DNA from: Bacteroidales bacterium
Lineage (GTDB): Bacteria > Bacteroidota > Bacteroidia > Bacteroidales > ML635J-15
Direction of reading: 5' to 3'
Assembly: GCA_017651185.1 (NCBI GenBank)
Contig: JAGCDJ010000025.1
Coordinates: forward strand, 267,986-331,985
Length of the DNA: 64,000 nucleotides
Program-made: the position numbers and the translations under genes
The notes under the pieces: model-generated
Database searches by the model: none
The model's input: only the letters and a program-made list of their open reading frames with translations
Told to the model about the DNA's origin: nothing
In this document: piece after piece, positions 18,571 through 26,297 of the stretch
Position numbering within the stretch: position 1 is the stretch's first letter
Layout: each line of letters starts with the position of its first letter

Positions 18571-19983
18571 ATGGCTAACAAATATATAGATACATCCATT
18601 CTCGACAGGGCAATGCACTTTGCGATTGATGCCCATGCAAACACTGAGCGCAGAGGCAAGGGGTTTCCGTATTCGGTGCATCTTATGGAGGCCGTTGAAA
18701 TTGCATCAACAATAACATCCGACCAAGAAATACTTGCCGCTACAGCCTTGCACGACACAGTTGAAGATACAGATGTCACAGTAGAGCAATTACGTAAGGA
18801 GTTTGGTGATAGAATTGCCAAACTGGTTGAGTATGAAAGTGACAAGTTTGCAAACGGCTTTTCGGAGCGTGACAGTTGGACCGACCGCAAGAAGGCTGGA
18901 TTGGTACGCCTTGCCAATTCTCCATACGATGCCAAAGTTGTGGCTATGGGTGACAAACTCTCGAATATGCGTGCCATCGCCCGCGACTACGAGCGTATTG
19001 GCGATGAACTTTGGAAAATTTTCCATGCGCCAAACGGCAAATCCGACCACGATTGGCGCTATCGCGAATTAGCAGTGGCTCTTTTCGACCTTGCTGGCAC
19101 ACCAGCTTACCGCGAATTTGTAACTCTGCTCGAAAAAACTTTTGGGCAGAAGGATTTCGGTGAGCCTGTAAAAATCAACCTAGAGGACTACGAACGCAGC
19201 GGAGAAGGATTCAATGCCGAAAGCTACAATCACAAGGGCGGACGTACAATGATAAAGTTGTATGCGGAACCGGTATCGTCCGAACTGCCGTTGCGAGAAC
19301 TTCGCACCGCAATGAATGTTTTTCGGATGGGGTTACCAACGCCTATGCCTGGACGCTTTGTTACCGATGGGAAAAGATATGGATGCGAGTTTAGTCGTGT
19401 TGTAGATAAAAAGTCGTTTGCTAGGGCAATATCCGAGAATCCAGACAGTATGGAAAGGTTTGCAACCGAATTCGCAAGAATGAGCAAGCAGTTGCATTCT
19501 ACGGTTTGCAATCCCGCTATTTTTCCGTCCGTTGTCGATATTACTAGCAAGGCAATTGAGAACGAATCATTTTTTACCGATTCGGAGAAGAAAAAGATTA
19601 TCGATTTTGTGAAGAGCGTACCGCAGGTTATGACTTGCCTTCATGGCGATTTGCATATCGGTAACATACTAACTTCCAGTAATGGAACCCTTTGGATTGA
19701 CCTTGGCGATTTCTGCTATGGAAATCCTTTGTTTGACCTTGGTATGACATATTGGGTTTCAAAATGCAATTTGCCAGAGACAACATTGCGCCTATACCAT
19801 ATTAACAGCGAAAAGATGCAGGAAGTTTGGGAAATATTCCTACGCGAATATTATGGTACAGATGACCCTGAGAAACTTGCTGAGTATGAAAAACAAATTC
19901 GTCCTTTTGCCGCACTTAAGATGATATACTTTGGTGTTATAAAACCGCACGAGGAATTCATAAGGGAGAACTTGTTGAGATAA
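18571..19983 (+). CDS. MESH1/SAH-like HD hydrolase fused to an APH-like kinase domain
   Basis: 470 residues in two parts. Residues 1-190 form an HD domain of the RelA/SpoT hydrolase/MESH1 type: His37 in PYSVHLMEA, His61-Asp62 in ALHDTVEDT with Glu65-Asp66, and Asp128 in GDKLSNM, all expected Mn2+-site residues. Residues 210-470 look like an aminoglycoside-phosphotransferase-like kinase: a possible ATP-binding Lys229 (TMIKLY), the Brenner motif HGDLHIGN (358-365) and IDLGD (376-380) for the metal. The likely role is to remove the alarmone or tRNA modification made by the upstream synthetase; the kinase substrate is unknown. I know of no described protein with this pairing. Last gene of the operon. 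Confidence 0.85.
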   Translation: MANKYIDTSILDRAMHFAIDAHANTERRGKGFPYSVHLMEAVEIASTITSDQEILAATALHDTVEDTDVTVEQLRKEFGDRIAKLVEYESDKFANGFSERDSWTDRKKAGLVRLANSPYDAKVVAMGDKLSNMRAIARDYERIGDELWKIFHAPNGKSDHDWRYRELAVALFDLAGTPAYREFVTLLEKTFGQKDFGEPVKINLEDYERSGEGFNAESYNHKGGRTMIKLYAEPVSSELPLRELRTAMNVFRMGLPTPMPGRFVTDGKRYGCEFSRVVDKKSFARAISENPDSMERFATEFARMSKQLHSTVCNPAIFPSVVDITSKAIENESFFTDSEKKKIIDFVKSVPQVMTCLHGDLHIGNILTSSNGTLWIDLGDFCYGNPLFDLGMTYWVSKCNLPETTLRLYHINSEKMQEVWEIFLREYYGTDDPEKLAEYEKQIRPFAALKMIYFGVIKPHEEFIRENLLR

Positions 19984-19987
19984 CAAA

Positions 19988-20016
19988 AAAGGAGCTGAAA
20001 ATCAGCTCCTTTTTTT
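19988..20016. terminator. Bidirectional terminator
   Basis: GGAGCTGA/TCAGCTCC hairpin with a three-base AAA loop, flanked by A and T tracts, so it can stop both the plus-strand operon and the convergent minus-strand gene. Confidence 0.85.
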
Positions 20017-20022
20017 GTGTAG

Positions 20023-20802
20023 TTATTTCTTGTTTTTCGGTTTTTTCTTCCTTGCCTTTGCTGTTGCAAATGCTCCTAGTATAGCAACGCAGAATACAAT
20101 TGCTCCATACATGCATTCTATCGAAAGCATTATCACAGCTTCGATACCTATGAAGAATACTAAAGCTATTGCCACTCCCCATGCGCTCTTTGTGCGTACA
20201 CAATCAAGAACCAACTTCACTAGGCAGAACAATGCCATCGCTATCTGACTACCGAACAGAACCCACGAACTAGCTGAAGCAGATGCTTTTGCAATGTAAA
20301 CGATTACGCTTGCTGCAAGACCGGCAAGAGCAACTATTGTTCCCCATTTCCATTCTTTCCACTTCTTGCCTTCGCTAAGTCCAGCGTGAACAGACATCTC
20401 AGCGGTTACCTGCATTACGGCGCATATCATCCAGTAAACTACTAGTACAAGACCAACAAGTCCGAGGATCGTAAGTCCCCAGTCGCCAACTACATCGTAG
20501 TCGCAGAACCAGCCAATGCATGGCTTTTCTCCATGCCTATTGACGGTTGGTAGGTCTGACATGAAGCAGTAATAGTAGATTGAAACTAAAACGATTCCGA
20601 AAAGAACGTATAGAACTGGATATAACTTTGATTTGTCCCTATGTCTAATCTGGAAATTAACCAATTCCATAAATGCAGCCATTATGAATATAAATATCAA
20701 AAGTCCCAAAGGATTAATACCTATCGGGTTGCTGTGATGCAGATTAATAAGATCTGGAATGTTTGTAATTGCAGATTCACTAAGTCTTTCTATAAAACTC
20801 AT
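20023..20802 (-). CDS. Polytopic membrane protein of unknown function
   Basis: 259 residues with about six hydrophobic segments (for example LGLLIFIFIMAAFMELV at 32-48 and LTILGLVGLVLVVYWMI near 110-126) and a lysine-rich C-terminal tail (KARKKKPKNKK), which suggests a cytoplasmic C-terminus. I do not recognise a family. It is a single gene, convergent with the alarmone operon and separated from the upstream radical SAM gene by 156 bases that include a perfect 18-bp palindrome. Confidence 0.75.
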   Translation of the reverse strand: MSFIERLSESAITNIPDLINLHHSNPIGINPLGLLIFIFIMAAFMELVNFQIRHRDKSKLYPVLYVLFGIVLVSIYYYCFMSDLPTVNRHGEKPCIGWFCDYDVVGDWGLTILGLVGLVLVVYWMICAVMQVTAEMSVHAGLSEGKKWKEWKWGTIVALAGLAASVIVYIAKASASASSWVLFGSQIAMALFCLVKLVLDCVRTKSAWGVAIALVFFIGIEAVIMLSIECMYGAIVFCVAILGAFATAKARKKKPKNKK

Positions 20803-20880
20803 ATATGTTTATTTTGTTATATTTCAGCAGGTTCAAAATTATTTGGTGGTACAGCGGAACCTGCGTTAGCGCTATACACC

Positions 20881-20898
20881 ATATTTGCGCGCAAATAT
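20881..20898. repeat. Perfect 18-bp palindrome upstream of the membrane protein gene
   Basis: ATATTTGCGCGCAAATAT reads the same on both strands and lies 78 bases upstream of the start codon at 20802. It could be an operator for a dimeric regulator. Confidence 0.6.
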
Positions 20899-20958
20899 TA
20901 CATTTTTTTTGCTAATTAAATAAAAATTATTGGTATAACTTTCTGTTACACTTTTGTA

Positions 20959-22011
20959 TTATAAATTAACATTGTTGCAGTACTTGCAGAAATCAGGCGC
21001 TTCATTTTTCTGCCACATCCGCCTGAATGCTTGTGCCTGTTCGCTGTTGATGGTGTTAAAAACTCCGTTTTCAAACACATTCCCGAAATTCAGTTCTTTT
21101 GGAAATGGCTTTGCGCAACATGGTACAAAGTAACCGTCCCATGTAATATAATGATGATTCCAAACGAATCCGCAGTCGCGGAACTGCGATTTTCTGTCGG
21201 ACAAATAACCGCTGAAACTTACACCAGTGTTCTTCTTCTTGTATTCGTCAAGTGTCTTTACCACTTCGGCATATTCGTTTCCATAGAAAAAGTCGGTATA
21301 TTGTTCTCGCTGGTCGGGAATTGACGCGAGGTTTATGCGGTTGAAATTCACATACTTGATGCCGACCTCGTTTGCAAATTCTATTATTTGGACAAGATTG
21401 TGATAGTTTTCACGGGTTATTACCGTGTTGACCATAAACTCATTATGTTTTGATTGCGCGACAATCTCCTTAATGTTTGCCTTGATGACGGAAAAATCAG
21501 TATTAGGTCTCACGGTTTCGTAAACCTTATCGACACCGTCCACAGAAAATTGTATGCTGTCCAGATATGGTAACAGAGGAAGCATCTTTTCTACAAACCC
21601 AGCAAAATTTGCATTGGTGGATATGGTTGTTTGAATGCTTGGCTTTTTTGCCTTGATATATTGCAGGATTTCTAGCAAATGCGGATATAGCAATGTTTCT
21701 CCCAGACCTGTAAGTCCAATAGAAGTCAGATAGGGATAAGTTTCGTCAATAATTGCTTTTGCTTTCTCTATGGGCATGAAACCAACGTCCATCTGTTTGC
21801 CGTACTGGTATTCGCGTGGACATATTATGCAGTGCAGATTGCATACGTTTCCCAGTTCAAGCATCAGCCCTGTAGGATAAGGTTCTATTGTGGTCTGCTC
21901 CTTGTTCAACTTGCGCCACGCCCATAAGTTTTTCAGGTATTTAAAGAATGCTTTGTTAAGACGCGTGTTCTTCAACAAGTTTATGCCCATTGATAAGTGT
22001 CTGCTATTCAT
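20959..22011 (-). CDS. Radical SAM protein with SPASM-type C-terminus
   Basis: 350 residues. The radical SAM cluster motif CNLHCIIC (Cys57, Cys61, Cys64) is followed by the usual beta/alpha pattern (GLGETLLYPHLLEIL for the glycine motif). The C-terminal region has Cys-rich pieces (RDCGFVWNH, PCCAKPFP, FCKYCNN) that fit a SPASM/twitch auxiliary Fe-S cluster domain. It may therefore modify a peptide or protein or act on a small molecule; no precursor peptide gene is seen nearby. It has its own promoter. Start at 22011 or, less likely, the ATG seven codons on. Confidence 0.88.
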   Translation of the reverse strand: MNSRHLSMGINLLKNTRLNKAFFKYLKNLWAWRKLNKEQTTIEPYPTGLMLELGNVCNLHCIICPREYQYGKQMDVGFMPIEKAKAIIDETYPYLTSIGLTGLGETLLYPHLLEILQYIKAKKPSIQTTISTNANFAGFVEKMLPLLPYLDSIQFSVDGVDKVYETVRPNTDFSVIKANIKEIVAQSKHNEFMVNTVITRENYHNLVQIIEFANEVGIKYVNFNRINLASIPDQREQYTDFFYGNEYAEVVKTLDEYKKKNTGVSFSGYLSDRKSQFRDCGFVWNHHYITWDGYFVPCCAKPFPKELNFGNVFENGVFNTINSEQAQAFRRMWQKNEAPDFCKYCNNVNL

Positions 22012-22034
22012 GTCAATTGTCGCTGTTTTGACGG

Positions 22035-22065
22035 CAAAATTACAATTAAATTTGTATATGCCAAA
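22035..22065 (-). promoter_or_regulatory. Promoter of the radical SAM gene
   Basis: On the minus strand TTTG (22062-22065), a 19-base spacer and TAATTTTG (22035-22042) match the Bacteroidota consensus exactly, about 24 bases before the start codon. Confidence 0.75.
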
Positions 22066-22088
22066 ATGTTAGATTCTTTGCGGAATAT

Positions 22089-22940
22089 CTATTCCCTGGC
22101 GTATCTTTTGCTTCCGAAAATCCGTCTGCCTACAAGTACCGCTATTGCAAGTCCTACCGCAATCGCTAATATCCACCAAAGATTTGCATAAACACTGAGG
22201 TCTGGCGTTGCACTTACTTCGGCATCGAAAAAGAATACTGCAATGACAACCAGCGCATTGTTGGTAGCATGGGCGACAATGGATAGCCATAGTGACCCCG
22301 AAGAGTAGAATAAGTATCCAAGCACGGCGCCGAGTATAAACCTTGGCAAAAGTCCCGAAAATTGCATGTGTATTGCCGAAAAAATAAATGCTGTTAGCAG
22401 TATCGCAACGTGCTTGTTACGTATGTTTTCAACAAAGAACTTTTGCAGTACTCCGCGGAAAAACATTTCCTCGCATATTGCCGGTGTTATCGCAAGTGCG
22501 ATGAGGTTTAGTATAAATCCACCAATGCCTTCTCCTGCCAATGCTTTCTGCGTCGACTGGATTGCACTCTCGTCTATGTTACGAAAATAGTTTTCTATTT
22601 CTTTTAGCGAATCTGGAAACGAATACAATGCGTTTAAACTCGAAATAAATTCTATCGCAGGCATTATTGCAAGCATAAATGCTATGACGAGAAGATATTT
22701 TGTGAATCTGGGACTTTCGTTCATGCCAAGTCGCCTGAATGGTGATTCCTCGTTTCTGATGAATTTGGCGGCAAGCAGGGCAGGAAGTCCGAATGATATA
22801 ATCGATGACAGAATAAGCAGCAACTTGTAGGATAAATCACCTTGCATGAAAAAATACAATATTGCAACAATCGCAGTATTAAGCAGAAATCCTACGCAAA
22901 GGCAAAGAATAATTATAAATAGTTGTTTTGCTGCTGACAT
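22089..22940 (-). CDS. CPBP family intramembrane metalloprotease (CAAX protease-like)
   Basis: 283 residues, about eight hydrophobic segments. The three conserved motifs of the Abi/CPBP family are present in order: EEMFFRG (EExxxR), FSAIHMQFSG (FxxxH) and HATNNAL (HxxxN/B). These residues form the zinc site inside the membrane. Substrates in Bacteroidota are mostly unknown; some family members protect against bacteriocins. It lies 14 bases after ribD in an operon with ribD and a TPR protein. Confidence 0.88.
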   Translation of the reverse strand: MSAAKQLFIIILCLCVGFLLNTAIVAILYFFMQGDLSYKLLLILSSIISFGLPALLAAKFIRNEESPFRRLGMNESPRFTKYLLVIAFMLAIMPAIEFISSLNALYSFPDSLKEIENYFRNIDESAIQSTQKALAGEGIGGFILNLIALAITPAICEEMFFRGVLQKFFVENIRNKHVAILLTAFIFSAIHMQFSGLLPRFILGAVLGYLFYSSGSLWLSIVAHATNNALVVIAVFFFDAEVSATPDLSVYANLWWILAIAVGLAIAVLVGRRIFGSKRYARE

Positions 22941-22954
22941 TCTGGTGGATATGA

Positions 22955-24013
22955 TTATAAGATTTTTTTGTAATAGAAGTCGTTGTTATAGAAGTAATTA
23001 AGTGTAGTGTCTTCTTTTGTTTCAGTTTCTGCAGAGGTGAATGGGAAATATGGAGCTTTTACTCCTTTGCCTATTTTTACTGCGCTTGTGAAAACTCTTG
23101 CTTCGTCCCACAATCCATTGGAAATAAAAGAGTTCAGTGTCTGTGCACCACCTTCTACAATTACCGATTGGATTTCGTTATGGTACAATATATCAAGTAT
23201 TTGCGGTATAATATCTTCGGAAAAATTGACTTTGCTGTAAACCAGGTTGTCTTCGATGCTTTCCTTGCTACTATTTATTATTATTGTTTTTGCCTGGTCA
23301 TCAAAAATCTTGCTTGATGCAGGAACTTTCAGTTCACGGTCTATGCAAATCCGCACAGGATTTCGTCCCGACCAAAGCCGGGCAGTAAGGTGTGGATTGT
23401 CGAGCAAGGCGGTTTGTGTGCCTACAAGGATTGCATCTTCCTCTGTACGCCATTTGTGTACTATCCTATCGAAATGTAAATTTGTGATTTTAAGCGGTTT
23501 CAGTGTTCTGTCTGTACGAGTGTAATCAATGAACCCATCTGCTGTTTGCGCCCACTTTAATATAATATAAGGTTTGCGTTTTGTGTGATATGTGAAAAAG
23601 CGGCGGTTTAGCCAGTCGCATTCCTGTTTCAAAACACCAATCTTGACATCAGCGTTTGCATTTCTCAGTTTTTCAATGCCTTTTCCTGCCACCTTTTCAA
23701 ATGGGTCGATGCTGCCGACTACAACTCTGGGGATGCCTTCGCGAATAAGCATGTCGGCGCAGGCGGGTGTCCGTCCCACATGTGCGCATGGTTCGAGCGA
23801 TACGTATATTGTGGATTTCTTTAACAAAGACTTGTCCTTCACCGAATTAACGGCATTCACTTCGGCATGTGGCTCGCCGCATCTATGGTGCCAACCTTCG
23901 CCAATGATTTTTCCGTCGCAAACTATTACCGCCCCGACCATAGGATTTGGAGATGCCGTTCCGAACCCGCATTTTGCGAGTTCGATGCATCGTCTCATGT
24001 AGATTTCATCCAT
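22955..24013 (-). CDS. ribD: RibD, bifunctional deaminase/reductase of riboflavin synthesis
   Basis: 352 residues. The N-terminal cytidine-deaminase-like domain carries the zinc site HAE (49-51) and PCAHVGRTPAC (75-85). The C-terminal reductase domain uses NADPH (KPYIILKWAQTADGFI is its usual beginning; VEGGAQTLNSFI near the end). It catalyses the deamination and reduction steps from the GTP cyclohydrolase II product. Length is typical. It starts 7 bases after the TPR gene; no FMN riboswitch was seen upstream. Confidence 0.95.
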   Translation of the reverse strand: MDEIYMRRCIELAKCGFGTASPNPMVGAVIVCDGKIIGEGWHHRCGEPHAEVNAVNSVKDKSLLKKSTIYVSLEPCAHVGRTPACADMLIREGIPRVVVGSIDPFEKVAGKGIEKLRNANADVKIGVLKQECDWLNRRFFTYHTKRKPYIILKWAQTADGFIDYTRTDRTLKPLKITNLHFDRIVHKWRTEEDAILVGTQTALLDNPHLTARLWSGRNPVRICIDRELKVPASSKIFDDQAKTIIINSSKESIEDNLVYSKVNFSEDIIPQILDILYHNEIQSVIVEGGAQTLNSFISNGLWDEARVFTSAVKIGKGVKAPYFPFTSAETETKEDTTLNYFYNNDFYYKKIL

Positions 24014-24020
24014 TGTGGGA

Positions 24021-25049
24021 TTACCAGTCGAGTCCTCTTTGCTTCAGTTCCTTCTGACTCAGTTCCTGACCAGCACTAGCGGCACGGCGGAAATGTGCTA
24101 TTGCATCGGCTTCCTGGTTCATCGACTGATATAACTTGCCGATGTTGTAGTTGGTGTCAACGTGGTTAGGATTTATGCTCAATGCCATGTTGTAGTATTC
24201 CATTGCCTTGGCTGGATTTGTCGAGAAATATGCTGCACCGAGGTTGTTGTACGAGTCAATGTTGTCGGGATTGAGTTCGAGCGCTTTGAGGTAGTTCTTT
24301 ATGGCCTTGCTTTCGCCCTTTACATCGTCGGAATAATAGTAGGCAACTCCTAGGTTGTTGTATGCGTCGGCATTGTCCTTGTTGACTTCTATTGCCTTCT
24401 TGAACCATTCTATTGCTTCAAGGTATTCGCCTTGGTCCTCGTATATTACGCCGATAGCGTTGTAGGCATCATCGTTGCGAGGGTTGATTTCTAGCGCCTT
24501 TTTACAGCATTCGATGCCTTTTTCGTAGTTTCCGTTGTGCGAATATGCCAATCCAAGGTTGTTGTATGCACCGTCGTAGTAGTTGCACAGCGATACTGCC
24601 TTGGTGTAGTATGAAATTGCCTTCTTGTAGTTCTTCAGTTCGTCGTATGCATTGCCAAGGGCGTTGTAGGCGGTGTCGTACTTTGGATTTACCTTTATTG
24701 CACTTTCAAACAAACTGATGGCCTTGTCGAAGTTGCCCTCGTCGTAGTATACATATCCAAGATTCTTAATCGCTTCGTAGTATTTCGGATTAATCTTTAT
24801 TGCCATCTGGAAGTTTATCATGGCCTTGTCGAAATTGCCGAGCGCTGAGTAGGCACGTCCCAGAGTGTTGTATGCAACTGCGTTTTCGGTGTTGATTTCA
24901 ACGTACTTCGACAAGTCGGATATTGTTTGCATGTAGTTGTCGTTCTTGAAGGCGAACATTCCGTTTTTGAGCAGGGTTTCTTCGTCCTGCGAGTATGCTG
25001 TGGTCGCCGCCAGCACAAATGCAATCAGTATGGCAATGTTTAATCTCAT
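24021..25049 (-). CDS. Secreted tetratricopeptide-repeat protein
   Basis: 342 residues. A signal peptide (MRLNIAILIAFVLAATTAYS) is followed by about nine regular 34-residue TPR units with the consensus Ala/Gly/Tyr/Pro pattern (AYNALGNAYDELKNYKKAI, AYNNLGVAYYYSDD). It should be periplasmic and bind other proteins. It is the first gene of the TPR-ribD-CPBP operon and has its own promoter. Confidence 0.85.
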   Translation of the reverse strand: MRLNIAILIAFVLAATTAYSQDEETLLKNGMFAFKNDNYMQTISDLSKYVEINTENAVAYNTLGRAYSALGNFDKAMINFQMAIKINPKYYEAIKNLGYVYYDEGNFDKAISLFESAIKVNPKYDTAYNALGNAYDELKNYKKAISYYTKAVSLCNYYDGAYNNLGLAYSHNGNYEKGIECCKKALEINPRNDDAYNAIGVIYEDQGEYLEAIEWFKKAIEVNKDNADAYNNLGVAYYYSDDVKGESKAIKNYLKALELNPDNIDSYNNLGAAYFSTNPAKAMEYYNMALSINPNHVDTNYNIGKLYQSMNQEADAIAHFRRAASAGQELSQKELKQRGLDW

Positions 25050-25074
25050 ACAATTTTGACTTTGAATACTATTC

Positions 25075-25083
25075 GCAAATTTA
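25075..25083 (-). promoter_or_regulatory. Promoter -7 element of the TPR-ribD-CPBP operon
   Basis: TAAATTTGC on the minus strand is an exact TAnnTTTGC match, 26 bases before the start codon; a TTG lies about 21 bases further upstream. Confidence 0.65.
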
Positions 25084-25128
25084 AATATTTTTTACTTATA
25101 CTGCACAAGTATATTTGAAAAATATAGT

Positions 25129-26214
25129 TTAGTCGTTTGCTTCCTTCAGTCGTTCGGCGTTTTCTGCCATTATAAGTTGGTCGATAAGTTCTTGAATATC
25201 ACCGAGCATGAAGTTCTGCAGGTTGTACATTGTGTAGTTGATGCGGTGGTCGGTAACGCGACCCTGCGGGAAGTTGTAGGTGCGGATTTTTGCCGAGCGG
25301 TCGCCTGTGGAAACCATGGTCTTGCGTTTCTTTGAAATTTCATCAAGATACTTCTGGTATTCAAGGTTATACAGTCGGGTACGCAATTCCTTCATTGCCG
25401 ACTCGATATTCTTCAGTTTGGATTTTTCATCCTGGCAGGTAACTACAATTCCGGTAGGAATATGGGTAAGACGAATAGCCGAGTAGGTGGTGTTTACCGA
25501 CTGTCCGCCAGGTCCTGACGAGCAGAATTCGTCGCGTTTGATGTCGGCTGGATTAATCTTTATGTCGACTTCGTCGGCTTCTGGAAGAACAGCCACCGAT
25601 GCTGCCGATGTATGCACACGGCCTTGAGTTTCGGTCTGCGGAACGCGCTGTACGCGGTGAACTCCCGATTCGTACTTCAGGATTCCATAAACACCATGTC
25701 CGGTAACTGTGAAAACAACTTCCTTGTATCCGCCAACCGTACCTTCGGTTGCACGGGTGATTTCTGTTTTCCATCCCTTGGTTTCGCAGTACTTCATATA
25801 CATGCGCATAAGTTCGCCTGCAAACAAACTGGCTTCATCGCCACCAGCACCGCCACGAATTTCCACGATGGCATTTTTCTCGTCCTCAGGATCTTTGGGG
25901 ATAAGCAGAAGTTTTATCTTTTCTTCCATCGGGTCTATCTTTGCGGTAAGTTCATCGATTTCCATCTTTGCCATTTCGCGCATTTCCTCGTCTTTCTCGG
26001 TTGCAAGTATCGATTTTGCATTGTCGATGTTGGAAATCATGTTGGTGTATTCGTCATACGCCTCGACAATAGGTTCCAAGTCCTTGTATTCCTTGTTCAG
26101 TTTTACGTACTTGTCCATGTCTGACATTATCGACTGGTCGGTAAGCATCTTGCCAACTTCTAAGAATCGTGCCTTAACACCTTTTAGTTTTTCTAATATA
26201 AGCAGGTTTGCCAT
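25129..26214 (-). CDS. prfA: Peptide chain release factor 1
   Basis: 361 residues. The stop-codon recognition tripeptide of RF1 (PxT) is PQT at 192-194, and the peptidyl-tRNA hydrolysis motif GGQ is at 236-238 (SSGPGGQSVN). The PxT rather than SPF motif makes this RF1 (UAA/UAG). The length and N-terminal coiled-coil domain are normal. It lies 83 bases downstream of purM; the gap holds AGAAAC repeats and a palindrome. Confidence 0.96.
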   Translation of the reverse strand: MANLLILEKLKGVKARFLEVGKMLTDQSIMSDMDKYVKLNKEYKDLEPIVEAYDEYTNMISNIDNAKSILATEKDEEMREMAKMEIDELTAKIDPMEEKIKLLLIPKDPEDEKNAIVEIRGGAGGDEASLFAGELMRMYMKYCETKGWKTEITRATEGTVGGYKEVVFTVTGHGVYGILKYESGVHRVQRVPQTETQGRVHTSAASVAVLPEADEVDIKINPADIKRDEFCSSGPGGQSVNTTYSAIRLTHIPTGIVVTCQDEKSKLKNIESAMKELRTRLYNLEYQKYLDEISKKRKTMVSTGDRSAKIRTYNFPQGRVTDHRINYTMYNLQNFMLGDIQELIDQLIMAENAERLKEAND

Positions 26215-26260
26215 AATGTGTTTCTAGTTTCTTTTGTTTCTAAGTTTCTTGGTTTCTATG
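26215..26260 (-). repeat. Tandem AGAAAC repeats in the prfA leader
   Basis: On the minus strand five AGAAAC units with 1-3 base spacers end immediately before the prfA ATG. Similar AGAAAC clusters occur near 54045-54115 and 54185, so this belongs to a dispersed intergenic repeat family. Confidence 0.6.
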
Positions 26261-26264
26261 TTTG

Positions 26265-26284
26265 GGACGATGCATGCATCGTCC
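26265..26284. repeat. 20-bp perfect palindrome between purM and prfA
   Basis: GGACGATGCATGCATCGTCC is fully self-complementary. It resembles the palindrome at 38368-38408 (both centre on a TGCA/ATGCAT core) and may be a REP-like intergenic element. Confidence 0.65.
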
Positions 26285-26297
26285 GCCCATTCGTCAA

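Noticed and set aside
24014..25128. FMN riboswitch upstream of ribD
   Set aside because: ribD follows the TPR gene by seven bases and no riboswitch-like fold was seen in the operon's 5' region.
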